Notes: generated by a model from the sequence alone, not told the origin. Shown: positions 8,587 to 18,637, numbered from the stretch's first letter. The stretch is 64,000 bases of DNA from Desulfotruncus arcticus DSM 17038 (GCF_900113335.1 NZ_FOOX01000016.1:1-64000); one strand, 5' to 3'. Made by a program: numbers and translations.

Positions 8587-9094
8587 TTGGTCTCCCTTAT
8601 CAGCCCAAGATCTAAGTATTTTGATTTAACGCTTATAATTTTATTTTAAAGAAATACAATGTAGTTTGCATTAAATCCATGTTAATCATTATAAGTATTG
8701 ATTAAGTTAATGTTAAGAAATGCAATTATCAGCAGGTATGTAATTTAATTGGCGGTCTAAATTATAGGGCACGAATGGATCAGGTTTAATTGGTTGAATT
8801 TTATCTGACTTGCCATGATTGATGATGTTAAAAAATTAATGTATAAATTTTTACTTTCGGTTAACATTTGCAAACCGGTAAATTAACATATGATTGGTAT
8901 AATTTATCAAAAGGATTATGCGTGGAGTGTTTTCGTATGTTTATCTGCAAATCATCAATTACAAAGATCCCTGCATGGTTTAGTTGATAAAAGAGAGAGG
9001 TGATGTGATAAGTAAGAATAAACTTAAACTATTGTGTCCTCGAAGGATATGGCAAAGTTGTTAGTATCAATCCGGTTATTTCAAGGAGGTTAAT
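8587..9094 (+). promoter_or_regulatory. Divergent intergenic region with Pho-box-like repeats
   Basis: This 508-base AT-rich gap separates yibE/F from the large phosphoesterase gene. TTAACA occurs at 8861-8866 and 8883-8888, exactly 22 bases apart, i.e. two 11-base periods, as in PhoP-binding sites of Firmicutes (TTAACA repeats). TGTTAA (the reverse orientation) occurs at 8680-8685 and 8711-8716. Because the downstream gene encodes phosphate-releasing enzymes, phosphate-starvation control is a reasonable inference, but the middle repeat unit is not conserved. The downstream start has AAGGAGG 6 bases ahead of the ATG. Confidence 0.4.
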
Positions 9095-12000
9095 ATGAGA
9101 TTCACAAGGAAGGTTTTGTCGACTGTACTTTTGATTTGCATGCTTTTGTGTAACGTTGTTGTTCCGGTCAATGCATTTGCCGTTGACAACAGTAATGATC
9201 AAAATAACGGTGTTGACCAAGGGACAGTATTAAGTGAAACATATAATACTGTATTGAGTGAGACATATGAAGCTTATGCTGCTACCGATATTACGTTTGC
9301 ACCGGGTAGAGATGCTACAGAATTAAATTTTGCCTGGTACTCTAATGTTATTTCGACCAATAGTGTGGTTCAGGTTGCCGAGAAAGATGATATGACCGGA
9401 CCTGATTTTCCGGTTGACAGTGCAACCACGTATACCGGCACAGTTTCTTCGGCAGTTACAGATTTTTTTTCCAACAAGGCAACTGTCACCGGCCTGCAGG
9501 AATCCACTGATTATATTTATCGTGTAGGGGACGGTAATGATGAAAACTGGAGTCCGGTTTACAACTTTACGACCCATGATACCAACTCCTTTAGTTTTCT
9601 GGCAGTCGGTGATCCCCAGATCGGTGCGGGCGGCAGTGTTGCAAGTGACACCAGTGGCTGGGAAGACACGATGTCCCAGGCGCTTAACCAATTCCCCGAT
9701 GTGAGTTTTCTGGCATCTCTTGGTGATCAGGTCAATTCTAATAACAATGAATCCCAATACACCGGCTATTTCGCGCCACCGGAACTAAGGAGTTTGCCTG
9801 TTGCACCGTTACTGGGCAATCATGACAACGGTGCCGCCAATTACGACTATCATTTTAATCTCCCCAATCTTTCCTCATACGCTACCACCACTCCAGGGAG
9901 CAGTGATTATTATTTCACATACGGCAACACTTTGTTTATGGTGTTAAATACAAATAACTCCAGCGGCGCTGAACACGATGCATTCATGGAGCAAGCGATC
10001 GAAGCGAACCCGGATGCAACCTGGAAAGTGGTTATGTTCCACCAGGACGTTTACGGTTCGGCCAGCCATTCCACATCGTCGTCCATCATAAATTTAAGAC
10101 AAGCATTATTCCCTGTATTCGACAAATATAAAATTGATTTGGTATTAAACGGGCATGATCATAGTTATACAAGAACTTACCATATGTATCAAGATCAAGC
10201 GCTAACAAATCAAAATGTTGATGCCAATGGCGCCGTTGTCAACCCGTTAGGCACCCTTTATATCACTTTAAACTCCGCCAGCGGCAGTAAATATTATGAC
10301 CTGCAAGCCATTCCGGAAACCTATTCCGTGGTCAGGAGCCAGATCCGCGTACCGACCTTCTCCAGGCTTACCGTAACGGCCGACAGCTTAAACATTTCTA
10401 CCTACAGAACCGATACCATGGCCCTGACCGACACATATACCATTAAAAAAGATGGTTCACAGCCTGCGTTGGATCTTTCCCAACTGACCCTTACGGCAGA
10501 CGGGGATACTTTACTTGCAGCGGATGATTCCAGCAGCATTAAACTCAGTCTGGCTGCAACAGACAGTAATGGTGACGATGTAGACCTTTCCGATACCTAT
10601 GTATTATATAAAACGGATAACGCCGACATTTTGTCCATTGCGGCGGACGGCACTGTGACAGTGAAGAATAAGCCCGCTATGGATGAAACCGTTAAGGTTT
10701 GGGCCGAGGTATATGACGGAAACGACATGGTTTCAAGCAACCAGTTGGATATTAAGGTGCAAAACCCATATGGACTGGCAATGGTTGAATTAACGGCGGA
10801 TGACGATACGATAACAATTAATTCCACCGCGGGCATCAAGCTTGCTTTAACAGGGAAAGACACCCTGGGGGCCGATATGGACCTCTCTTCCGCCACAGTA
10901 GAATATCAGACTGATCAAGAAGATATACTGGCCATATCTGCGGATGGAACGGTAACCGTACAAAATGAACCTTCTCGTAATGTCAACGTAACTATTTCGG
11001 CGGAAGTCACCCTTGACGAAAAAACATGCACCAGTAATACAGTGACAATAACGGTTTTAGCGACGGCAAACGGAACCGAAATTGTAGTTCCCGTCAAAAA
11101 CGGTTTGGACGATATGGAAGAACGTGCAGACGGGTCATTGGATTGGGACAGTTCCGACCTGGAGATTACCTGGGAAAGCCCAACCGATACCGATGTAAAG
11201 AACCAGCTCATTGGTATTAGATTTACCGACCTGGCCATACCCAAAGGGATGACAATTCTTGACGCGTATATTCAGTTTTCAGTTGACGAACCGGATAAGA
11301 GCCATAATCCCTTTGACGTAAATATTCATGCTGAGGATGTTGCTGATTCAACTGCTTTTGAAAATGTCCCTTATACTGTCTCCTCGCGTGTCAAGACGGC
11401 AACTTCTGTAAACTGGGCAGACGCCCCCATATGGACTACAACGCATGAAGCTGATACAGCCCAGCAAACCCCCAATCTGGCGTCTCTGGTACAGGAAATT
11501 ATAGACAAAGACGGATGGACTGAAGGAAACGCCATAAGCTTTATTTTCAGCGGTACGGGCAACAGAACGGCGGAATCCTTTGAAGGCGCCGGCAGCCACT
11601 CGGATCAGGTGCCAACTTTACATGTAAAATATATGACTGCCGATGTCGGCATTCCTATCAGTGAAGCCCGGGATCTCGGCGCCGATCAAACAGCGACGGT
11701 AACAGGGATTGTAACCTGTGTCAATCCCACCACTGACGGCTCCTATTTCATACAAGACAGTACAGCTGGTATTTGTGTCTATAATACCTCACTGTCACCC
11801 GCCCCTCAGCAGGGTGACAAAATCCAAGTTTCCGGACCAATGAGTTTATATCACGGGTTATTGGAAATGATGCCTGAACCATCGGACGTTAGCATCGTTA
11901 GCAGTGGCAATGCCATTCCCGAACCCAAAGTTATAACCGTCAACCAGACGGGAGATTATCAATCTCAACTAGTAAAAATTGAAAATTTAACTTTAGGAGA

Positions 12001-14614
12001 CATTACTACCGGTGGTGAAACCACGGTTACTGATGAATCGGGAAATAGCACCGTTATCTATCGGATACCAGCACTTACTGGTATCGGTAAAGGCGACAAG
12101 GTGGACATAGTAGGCATAGTTTCAACTTATAACCATGACGAGCTTATTATCCGGAGTGCAGCGGACATAGTCAAATCATCCGGATCGATCCTTGATGCCA
12201 GGGATCTCGGTGCCGGGCAAACAGCGACGGTAACCGGGGTGGTAACCTATACGGATGGAAGAAACTATTATATTCAGGATAATTCAGCAGGCATTAACGT
12301 TTATGTCTCCGGATTGTCACCTGCTCTTCAACAAGGCGACCAAATCAGAGCCACCGGTCCGTTGAGCCTCTATCACGGGTTATTGGAAATGAGTCCCCAG
12401 GCAACGGATGTTTCTATTCTTAGCAGCAACAACCCTCTCCCTGACCCCAAGGTCGTGACAATCAAGCAAGTTGCTGATTATGAATCACAACGAATTAAAA
12501 TTAAAGATGTTATCCTGGGAACCACGACGGACAGCAACACTCCTTTAACAGATGCGGACGGTAATACCATTAATATCTATAAAATGCCGTCGCTTACTGG
12601 ATTCAATGCCGGCGACATGGTTGATGTAATAGCGGTGGCTTCAATCTATGACGATCTCCAGTTACTTGTCCAAAATGCTGCTGATGTTACTAGAGCTGCA
12701 TCGCCGTCGGATAAGATTTTTGACATCGTAGAGATAACAGACTTACATGGTAATATTGGCGATACCGCAAGCAACCAGATTGCCGGGGTACTGGCGGAAA
12801 ATATAAAAAATAATGTGTATGCCAATAATCCGGACCGTACCCTGATCTTGTCCGGTGGAGATAATTACCAGGGGACGGCTATCTCCAATCTGCTGTATGG
12901 TGAGCCGGTGATGGAAATCTTCAACTATATTGGCGTTGCCGCTTCAGCCTTGGGCAATCACGAATTTGACTGGGGTCTGGATAAGGTAACCGACATATCC
13001 AATCCTGTAGCTGCCCAATACCCCATAATTTGCGCCAATTTGTTTCCAAAAGGCAACACGACGGATCCCGTGTTCGATCCGTATAAGGTATTTACTCTTG
13101 ACGGGGTGAAGATTGCTGTGGTCGGTGGAATTGCCGAGGAAACACCGGGTATTGTTCTGGCTGACTACATTAAGGATTATGATGTGCTCAGCAATGTGAC
13201 CTATATCAACAAATACGCCGAGCAGGCTAGAACGGAAGACGGCGCTCAAATTGTTATCGCTCTTATCCATGAGGGAGATGACTTAAACAACGGCACTTCC
13301 GGTCCCATTGTGGACATTGCTGAAAATCTGGTTGGTGTCGATGCTGTTCTAGGCGGACACACCCACAGTGTCGTCAGTACGACGGTTACCACAAACTCGG
13401 GAAAAAGCATGCCGTTGGAAATTGGTAGCTGTAACGGTAAAGGTTATATTGACCTTAAGCTCATCCTGCATGAGGATGGCAGTATAACTTTCGATAATGC
13501 CAACTCGGCTTATGTTGCTCAGGATACCACCAGCACGGTTTACCCTTATGGCTATAAAACGGCAACGCCGACTGTCGACCAAACTGCAAAACAAATTGTT
13601 GCTGATGCAATGGAAGAGGTCGGACCGATTTTAAATGAGGTTCTGGGATCGGCGCAGATTTACATGGGGCGTTCGCAGGCTGATTCGCCCTATGGCGAAT
13701 CACTGGCGGGCAACTGGGCCACGGATGTGACACGCAGCGAAGGCGAAGCCGAATTTGGCTTCCAGAACAATGGCGGCCTCCGGTGTGATATACCCCAGGG
13801 GCAAATTACCATGTCAACGATCTACCAGTTTATGCCCTTTGACAATACCATCGTAACCTGTGATATGACCGGTACCCAACTTAAATTACTGCTGGAACAG
13901 GCTGTGGGCGTAGATACATCAGTACCGGCAGCGCAACAGGGTGGCAAAGGCATTCAAGTTTCCGGGCTGAAATTTACTTATGACCCTAACCAGCCCTTTG
14001 GCAGCAAAGTGGTAAGCATTTCCAAGAGCGACGGTACGCCAGTGGATATGACCGATAGTACTACAACTTACAAAGTGGCGACGAATAACTTCATGGCTGG
14101 AGGCGGTGATGGTTTCGGGGCATTTTTACAGGCTACCAATATGGTTGATACCCATATCTTGATTAGAGATGCCCTGGCCGACGCTGTCACGGCGGCTGGA
14201 ACGGCAGGAATAACCGCTCAAATAGAACAGCGTATCCAGAATAAACAAAAGACTGATCAGGAAATTGCTACTATTGAGAGCCTTCTCGTAGTAGACGGCA
14301 ATCAACAGCCGGTCACCGGCAACCTTGAACGCGGCCAACAGTACTATTTGACCTGGAAAGCCAGGAAAAATTCTGACGGTGACATACCCGGATTAGCCAT
14401 TGTGGAAGTGCTTAACGGCGATCAGCCGGTTTTTCTGAATGCAGCAAAAGGACTTAAAGTATATGGTGACCAGAATACGGAATATTCTGTACTGTATCAG
14501 CCGACAACCAGTGGAACATGTACAGTAAAGGGCTTTTACTGGAGTGATTGGTCAAACACAACTTCTTGGCAGCCCCTGGCCGAGCCGGTAGAAACTTCAA
14601 TAAATGTCAACTAA
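9095..14614 (+). CDS. Secreted double metallophosphoesterase / 5'-nucleotidase (1839 aa)
   Basis: The protein has a Sec signal peptide (residues 1-29). It continues with a purple-acid-phosphatase-like fibronectin domain (about 45-155), a calcineurin-type phosphoesterase (about 165-400: VGDPQIG, LASLGDQ, LGNHDNG, NGHDHSYTR), two bacterial Ig-like repeats (about 460-655), a jelly-roll-like domain (about 660-850) and two OB-fold repeats of YhcR type (about 855-1205). A second phosphoesterase (about 1209-1480: ITDLHGN, SGGDNYQGT, ALGNHEFDWG, GGHTHS) and a 5'-nucleotidase C-terminal domain (about 1500-1700) follow. It probably releases phosphate from nucleotides and phosphate esters outside the cell. 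No sortase or SLH anchor is visible, but the next gene encodes an SLH protein. Confidence 0.85.
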   Translation: MRFTRKVLSTVLLICMLLCNVVVPVNAFAVDNSNDQNNGVDQGTVLSETYNTVLSETYEAYAATDITFAPGRDATELNFAWYSNVISTNSVVQVAEKDDMTGPDFPVDSATTYTGTVSSAVTDFFSNKATVTGLQESTDYIYRVGDGNDENWSPVYNFTTHDTNSFSFLAVGDPQIGAGGSVASDTSGWEDTMSQALNQFPDVSFLASLGDQVNSNNNESQYTGYFAPPELRSLPVAPLLGNHDNGAANYDYHFNLPNLSSYATTTPGSSDYYFTYGNTLFMVLNTNNSSGAEHDAFMEQAIEANPDATWKVVMFHQDVYGSASHSTSSSIINLRQALFPVFDKYKIDLVLNGHDHSYTRTYHMYQDQALTNQNVDANGAVVNPLGTLYITLNSASGSKYYDLQAIPETYSVVRSQIRVPTFSRLTVTADSLNISTYRTDTMALTDTYTIKKDGSQPALDLSQLTLTADGDTLLAADDSSSIKLSLAATDSNGDDVDLSDTYVLYKTDNADILSIAADGTVTVKNKPAMDETVKVWAEVYDGNDMVSSNQLDIKVQNPYGLAMVELTADDDTITINSTAGIKLALTGKDTLGADMDLSSATVEYQTDQEDILAISADGTVTVQNEPSRNVNVTISAEVTLDEKTCTSNTVTITVLATANGTEIVVPVKNGLDDMEERADGSLDWDSSDLEITWESPTDTDVKNQLIGIRFTDLAIPKGMTILDAYIQFSVDEPDKSHNPFDVNIHAEDVADSTAFENVPYTVSSRVKTATSVNWADAPIWTTTHEADTAQQTPNLASLVQEIIDKDGWTEGNAISFIFSGTGNRTAESFEGAGSHSDQVPTLHVKYMTADVGIPISEARDLGADQTATVTGIVTCVNPTTDGSYFIQDSTAGICVYNTSLSPAPQQGDKIQVSGPMSLYHGLLEMMPEPSDVSIVSSGNAIPEPKVITVNQTGDYQSQLVKIENLTLGDITTGGETTVTDESGNSTVIYRIPALTGIGKGDKVDIVGIVSTYNHDELIIRSAADIVKSSGSILDARDLGAGQTATVTGVVTYTDGRNYYIQDNSAGINVYVSGLSPALQQGDQIRATGPLSLYHGLLEMSPQATDVSILSSNNPLPDPKVVTIKQVADYESQRIKIKDVILGTTTDSNTPLTDADGNTINIYKMPSLTGFNAGDMVDVIAVASIYDDLQLLVQNAADVTRAASPSDKIFDIVEITDLHGNIGDTASNQIAGVLAENIKNNVYANNPDRTLILSGGDNYQGTAISNLLYGEPVMEIFNYIGVAASALGNHEFDWGLDKVTDISNPVAAQYPIICANLFPKGNTTDPVFDPYKVFTLDGVKIAVVGGIAEETPGIVLADYIKDYDVLSNVTYINKYAEQARTEDGAQIVIALIHEGDDLNNGTSGPIVDIAENLVGVDAVLGGHTHSVVSTTVTTNSGKSMPLEIGSCNGKGYIDLKLILHEDGSITFDNANSAYVAQDTTSTVYPYGYKTATPTVDQTAKQIVADAMEEVGPILNEVLGSAQIYMGRSQADSPYGESLAGNWATDVTRSEGEAEFGFQNNGGLRCDIPQGQITMSTIYQFMPFDNTIVTCDMTGTQLKLLLEQAVGVDTSVPAAQQGGKGIQVSGLKFTYDPNQPFGSKVVSISKSDGTPVDMTDSTTTYKVATNNFMAGGGDGFGAFLQATNMVDTHILIRDALADAVTAAGTAGITAQIEQRIQNKQKTDQEIATIESLLVVDGNQQPVTGNLERGQQYYLTWKARKNSDGDIPGLAIVEVLNGDQPVFLNAAKGLKVYGDQNTEYSVLYQPTTSGTCTVKGFYWSDWSNTTSWQPLAEPVETSINVN

Positions 14615-14623
14615 CTAATTAAA

Positions 14624-14650
14624 AGAGGGAGCGGGTTTCCTGCTCCCTTG
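14624..14650 (+). terminator. Terminator after the phosphoesterase gene
   Basis: AGGGAGC and GCTCCCT form a 7-base stem with a 9-base loop shortly after the TAA; the T-run is weak. Confidence 0.6.
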
Positions 14651-14756
14651 CATTAAATTTACCGGCTAAAAATGAGGTTGCAGAATTATAATTTAAAATG
14701 GCTTTCTATGTTCTGTTAATAGAGATGTACCAGGCAAAATATAAAGGAGGAAATTT

Positions 14757-16172
14757 ATGAATCCTTTTAAAAGGAAATGGCTGGCCCTGTTCAGTATGAC
14801 AGTGATACTGACTTTGCTGCTGGTATGTAATGTTGCGCTGGCGGCCGGGATTACTCTCAACGTTCCGGGCAGCGCCGTCGTACCGGGCGGCAATATTCAA
14901 ATCAGTGGCACCGCCACAGATATAGCTCCAGGGACATCCATAGGAATCACCATTAAGAACCCCTCAAACGGAGTATTTGTTGTAGACCAAACCAAAACCG
15001 GCACAGAGGGTTACAGTTTTCAATTTACTTTACCGGCGGATGCTCCCACCGGTACATGGACTGTCGATGTAGCCGGAGGAGGAAGCGCAAGCAGTGCCAG
15101 CTTTAATGTAACGGCATCCTCCGGCAGCGAAGAAAACGGTGGAGATAGCGGTGGCGGCAGTGGCGGCAGTGGTGGCGGTGGCGGCGGTGGGAGTTCCCCT
15201 TCCCAGTCGGTCAGCAGCACTAGCGGGTCAGCTTCGGTTACTCCCGGTGCCGGCGGTAAAGTCGGTCTGGGCGGTGAGGCCTCAGTTGCTATACCGGCCG
15301 GTGCGCTGCAAGGTAACTCCGCTGTTAAGGTCACGGTACAGAAGGTAAACTCCCCCCCGGCAGCACCCTCCGGGTTCATGGTACTGGGCAGTGTGTATGA
15401 ATTTAAGGTTGGTGAGTCTGAAAGTTACAGTTTCAACAAGCCGGTCACCCTGACCTTCACCATCAATCCGTCGAAATTGGCCCCGGGTGCAACCCCGGCA
15501 GTTTATTATTACGACGAAACCAACGGGCAGTGGGTTAATATCGGGGGTACGGTTTCCGGCCAGACCATTACCGTCACCGTAAACCACTTCACCAAATACG
15601 CCGTCATGGAAAAAGCAGCCGCTCCGATTAAAGAAACCACTCAACCTCCGTCCGTGACCCTCACCGACATTGCCGGGCACTGGGCGGAAAAGAACATACT
15701 TCAGTTGGCCGGCTTGGGTGCCATTGGCGGCTATTCCGACGGTACCTTTAAGCCCAACAATAATATTACCAGAGCTGAGTTCGTTACCGTGCTGGTGAAG
15801 GCCTTTAAATTACAGCAGCAGGATGGTGGTAAAGTGTTCAGTGACACTACTAACCATTGGGCTAAAGACAATATCGCCACCGCGACTTTTTACGGAATTG
15901 TAAGCGGTTTAGGTGAAACATCTTTTGGGCCGAACGAGCCCATTACCCGGGAGCAGATGTCCGTTATGATTGGCAATGCCGCCAAGCTCAGCCCGGCATC
16001 GGTTCAACCCTCCTATAAAGATAACGCCAGTATTTCCGCCTGGGCTAAAGAATCCGTGGCGGCTGTCGTACAGAAGGGTATAATGAATGGCTACCCTGAC
16101 GCCACCTTCAGACCAAAAAACTATGCCACGCGGGCTGAAGCGGTGACGGTTATTACCAATGCGCTGAAATAG
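14757..16172 (+). CDS. S-layer homology (SLH) domain surface protein
   Basis: The 471-residue protein has a signal peptide ending near ALAAG (residue 30), an Ig-like domain (about 31-120), a Gly/Ser-rich linker (about 125-150), a beta-sandwich domain with a GGKVGLGGEASVAIP stretch of ZU5-like type (about 160-285), and three SLH repeats at the C-terminus (about 300-471; DIAGHWAEKNI, DTTNHWAKDNI, ISAWAKESV). SLH repeats bind pyruvylated cell-wall polymer, so it sits on the cell surface. AAAGGAGG precedes the ATG. It follows the large nucleotidase with only a weak terminator between. Confidence 0.85.
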   Translation: MNPFKRKWLALFSMTVILTLLLVCNVALAAGITLNVPGSAVVPGGNIQISGTATDIAPGTSIGITIKNPSNGVFVVDQTKTGTEGYSFQFTLPADAPTGTWTVDVAGGGSASSASFNVTASSGSEENGGDSGGGSGGSGGGGGGGSSPSQSVSSTSGSASVTPGAGGKVGLGGEASVAIPAGALQGNSAVKVTVQKVNSPPAAPSGFMVLGSVYEFKVGESESYSFNKPVTLTFTINPSKLAPGATPAVYYYDETNGQWVNIGGTVSGQTITVTVNHFTKYAVMEKAAAPIKETTQPPSVTLTDIAGHWAEKNILQLAGLGAIGGYSDGTFKPNNNITRAEFVTVLVKAFKLQQQDGGKVFSDTTNHWAKDNIATATFYGIVSGLGETSFGPNEPITREQMSVMIGNAAKLSPASVQPSYKDNASISAWAKESVAAVVQKGIMNGYPDATFRPKNYATRAEAVTVITNALK

Positions 16173-16175
16173 ATA

Positions 16176-16337
16176 TTTCAACTGCATCTGGGCCTGCAGC
16201 AATCCCTGGAGCAAGGATTCGGCGTCTGCACTGTGCAAAATACCGGCGTGCCCCTGGCGCTCAACCATATGATCAGGGAAGAATCATATTTTTTAAACCA
16301 GCTGGCTCAGGTGACCACCCAGCTTTCCGTCCAATAA
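16176..16337 (+). pseudogene. 3' fragment of a DUF2935-like (hemerythrin-like) gene
   Basis: Immediately after the SLH gene, an open stretch of 53 codons with no start encodes LALNHMIREESYFLNQLAQV and ends at TAA 16335-16337. The HxxREExxFL pattern resembles the C-terminal helix of DUF2935, a small metal-binding helical family common in spore formers. No upstream part is present, so this is a remnant left by a deletion or rearrangement. Confidence 0.45.
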
Positions 16338-16411
16338 AAAAGAGCGTGTAGGCTAGTATGGAATGGTGGACAAAACAGCCAAATGATGTTAATATACATG
16401 TAATTGAATAA

Positions 16412-16630
16412 CTTGTTCAGGTCCCCCGGTTACGCCGGGGGGGTAAAAGGGAACCGGGTGCAAATCCCGGACGGTCCGGCCACTGTAAGTGAGAGGCGGC
16501 CCCCAAATGCCACTGGGTATTTAATGCCCGGGAAGGCGGGGTAGCGCTGTTAACCACAAGTCAGGAGACCTGCCTGGGCAAAAAATCAAGTATCGCCTTC
16601 CGTGGAGAGGTTAGGTGCGCACAGGATATT
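16412..16630 (+). ncRNA. Cobalamin (B12) riboswitch
   Basis: The leader contains the core elements of the AdoCbl riboswitch: GGGAACCGGGTGCAAATCCC, then the conserved GGCCACTGTAAGTG, and near the 3' end the B12 box AAGTCAGGAGACCTGCC. Peripheral stems such as CCCCCGG/CCGGGGG are visible at 16422-16442. It precedes a terminator and then cbiK, so high cobalamin should switch off the cobaltochelatase. The limits are approximate. Confidence 0.93.
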
Positions 16631-16655
16631 GGATTCAGAGGTATCATGCCTTTAG

Positions 16656-16689
16656 AAACCCCGGCTTTTACGGAAAAGCCGGGGTTTTT
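16656..16689 (+). terminator. Riboswitch expression-platform terminator
   Basis: AAACCCCGGCTTTT pairs with AAAAGCCGGGGTTT around a very short loop and is followed by TTTTG. It lies between the B12 box and cbiK and is the likely regulated terminator. Confidence 0.85.
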
Positions 16690-16830
16690 GTATTTAGCCT
16701 CTTTTATGCACTACTATGCACTACTTTTTAAGCGCCCCTTACACAGCATACATAATCCCTTTCTCTGCCCGGGGTCCGGTAGACGCCCTTGTTAAACCTA
16801 ACCCCTAAAAAGTAAGGAGGAATCAGTTTT

Positions 16831-17649
16831 TTGAAGAATAAAAGAGCCATTTTGCTGGTTACTTTCGGGACAAGTGTACAAGCCGCGGTGCCGGCCTTTG
16901 TCAATCTTGAGCAAACGGTGAAAGACACCTTTCCCGGCGTTGAAGTGCGCTGGGCCTATACTGCCAAAACTATTAGAGACATAATAGCCGAAAGGGACGG
17001 CAAGATCATTAATGATCCCATTACGGCCCTGAAAAGGTTGTGGGAGGACGGATTTGAAAAAGTTGTGGTACAATCGGTGCACGTAATCCCGGGTCGGGAA
17101 TACAACGACCTCGTTGCTGACCTCAACGGCTTATTAATGTCGCAGTCGGTGGTAAAGGGAATAGCTCTGGGTAAGCCTCTTTTGTACCATCACGAGGATT
17201 ACATTGCTGCCGCGGAGGCGATAACTGCCCAGTTACCTGTCAATACCGCGGCCAACGCCGTGGTTTTAATGGGTCACGGCAGTGAACACCATCCTGCCGA
17301 TGCTGCTTACGGGAAGTTCAATGATGTTTTGCGGCACAAGTATAAAAACGTGTTCCTGGGTACCGTAGAAGGCTACCCCACCCTGGAGGAAATTGTAGCG
17401 GATCTAGCAGCGTCCGGGGTTAAAAATGTCACCCTGATGCCCTTTATGAACATTGCTGGGGATCATGCTTTAAACGACCTGTACGGCGACGGGAGAGACT
17501 CCTGGAAAACCCGGCTGAACGGGCTCGGATATAAGACCGATGGCTACATCAAGGGGCTGCTGGAGAACCGGGGCTTTATAAATATATACCTCAAACACCT
17601 GTCCGCAGCCATGTCACAAATAAACTATTCATCAGCCCTCGATTGTTAA
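16831..17649 (+). CDS. cbiK: Sirohydrochlorin cobaltochelatase CbiK
   Basis: CbiK inserts Co2+ into sirohydrochlorin in the anaerobic (early cobalt insertion) cobalamin pathway. The 272-residue product has the class II chelatase fold with ILLVTFGTS at the N-terminus, the catalytic His in VVVQSVHVIPGREY (about residue 78), the second metal-binding His region VLMGHGSEHHPAD (about 147-158), and MPFMNIAGDHALNDLYG near the end. Length is normal for the family. TTG 16831 follows AAGGAGG. A B12 riboswitch and terminator control it. Sirohydrochlorin is also the precursor of siroheme used by AsrC, encoded about 13 kb downstream. Confidence 0.93.
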   Translation: MKNKRAILLVTFGTSVQAAVPAFVNLEQTVKDTFPGVEVRWAYTAKTIRDIIAERDGKIINDPITALKRLWEDGFEKVVVQSVHVIPGREYNDLVADLNGLLMSQSVVKGIALGKPLLYHHEDYIAAAEAITAQLPVNTAANAVVLMGHGSEHHPADAAYGKFNDVLRHKYKNVFLGTVEGYPTLEEIVADLAASGVKNVTLMPFMNIAGDHALNDLYGDGRDSWKTRLNGLGYKTDGYIKGLLENRGFINIYLKHLSAAMSQINYSSALDC

Positions 17650-17764
17650 CCCTTCCTAAAATAATTACTTATTTGAGTATTGCAATTGGTGCAAGCCAGG
17701 CTGGTAAATAAGTCTCTTAATCAAGAAAGTGGATGGATAACGGCATTTGTTCGTGAATAAAGGT

Positions 17765-17980
17765 TTAAGATGCTGTGAGTGCCGAGACGGAAATGCCACC
17801 TGGCCAGGCCCGGTATAGAGGTTCTCCGGGCAATATCATATAGGTAACGATCATTACGAATTTATCGTCTGCAGCGTCCAGCTTGTAGTTCCAGACCGTG
17901 GGTTGCTCCGCATCCAGCCAGTTTTTTAATCTTCGCTGAAGCTTCATTGGATCTTCTGAAATAAAGATTCGGGTAAGCAT
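17765..17980 (-). CDS. Small hypothetical protein (71 aa)
   Basis: ATG 17980 is preceded by GGGAGGTG at good spacing, which makes translation likely; a TTG at 17995 would start inside that site. The product begins MLTRIFISEDPMKLQRRL and has a beta-alpha-beta look (FVMIVTYMI), resembling in pattern the small Cse60-like sporulation proteins. That similarity is weak and I do not assign a function. It is a single-gene unit between cbiK and arsR, transcribed oppositely to both. Confidence 0.5.
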   Translation of the reverse strand: MLTRIFISEDPMKLQRRLKNWLDAEQPTVWNYKLDAADDKFVMIVTYMILPGEPLYRAWPGGISVSALTAS

Positions 17981-18092
17981 GTAAGCACCTCCCAAGCTTT
18001 TATTATTTTCATCATAGAGGTTTGGTCGTTAGCCGATACAGAGCTGATATTCCCAATTGCCGTAGGACCTAAGACTCAAATCGATATTATTG

Positions 18093-18121
18093 TTGACTTA
18101 ATCATTTAAGCGTATTAAAAT
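18093..18121 (+). promoter_or_regulatory. Sigma-A-type promoter of the ArsR gene
   Basis: TTGACT (18093-18098) and TAAAAT (18116-18121) are separated by 17 bases. The spacer and downstream bases contain imperfect repeats of CATTTAAG/CTATTTAAG type that could bind the ArsR product itself. Confidence 0.5.
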
Positions 18122-18161
18122 CTATTTAAGTTTTTACTTAATTAAAAAGGATTGAATTGTC

Positions 18162-18626
18162 ATGAATGATCTATCAGTAATATTAAAAGCACTGGCTGAT
18201 GAAACGCGCTTTAAAATAATAAACATACTTATTACCCATAATTATTGTGTTGGGGCTCTGGCCTACAATTTGGGCATCTCTAAGGCAGCCGTTTCCCAGC
18301 ATTTACAAACATTAAGAAAAGCGGGATTGGTGAAAGGAGAAAAAAATGGTTATTGGACCCATTACTCGGTAGAAAAAGAATTGCTCATTATGGTTGCTGA
18401 AGAATTAAAAAAAATAACCACTCAGCCTAGCTACCATGAGCATGTATGTCATCAGAAATATTCAAGGAAGGCAGATACTGGGGAAAGGAGGGAACCAAAG
18501 ATGTGCAATTGCAATTGTGAACGTCCGGAAAAATTGAAAGAAAGCCCGGAAAAATGCACTCCGGAACAGATTCAAAAGTGCCATGGGGATGTGAAAGACC
18601 ATCCTTGCCAGGGTAAAAAAGAATAG
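18162..18626 (+). CDS. ArsR-family regulator with Cys-rich C-terminal tail
   Basis: The first 100 residues form a typical ArsR/SmtB winged helix (LKALADETRFKIINIL; recognition region ISKAAVSQHLQTLRKAGLV). The extra 50 residues hold CNCNC and further single cysteines (EKCTPEQIQKCHGDVKDHPC), an unusual metal-binding-looking tail. ArsR proteins repress operons until they bind metal or metalloid ions. Here the next genes encode an ABC exporter, separated by a terminator-like hairpin. The ligand is not deducible; the classical CxCxxC motif in the DNA-binding helix is absent. Confidence 0.8.
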   Translation: MNDLSVILKALADETRFKIINILITHNYCVGALAYNLGISKAAVSQHLQTLRKAGLVKGEKNGYWTHYSVEKELLIMVAEELKKITTQPSYHEHVCHQKYSRKADTGERREPKMCNCNCERPEKLKESPEKCTPEQIQKCHGDVKDHPCQGKKE

Positions 18627-18637
18627 TGTTGATTTGG

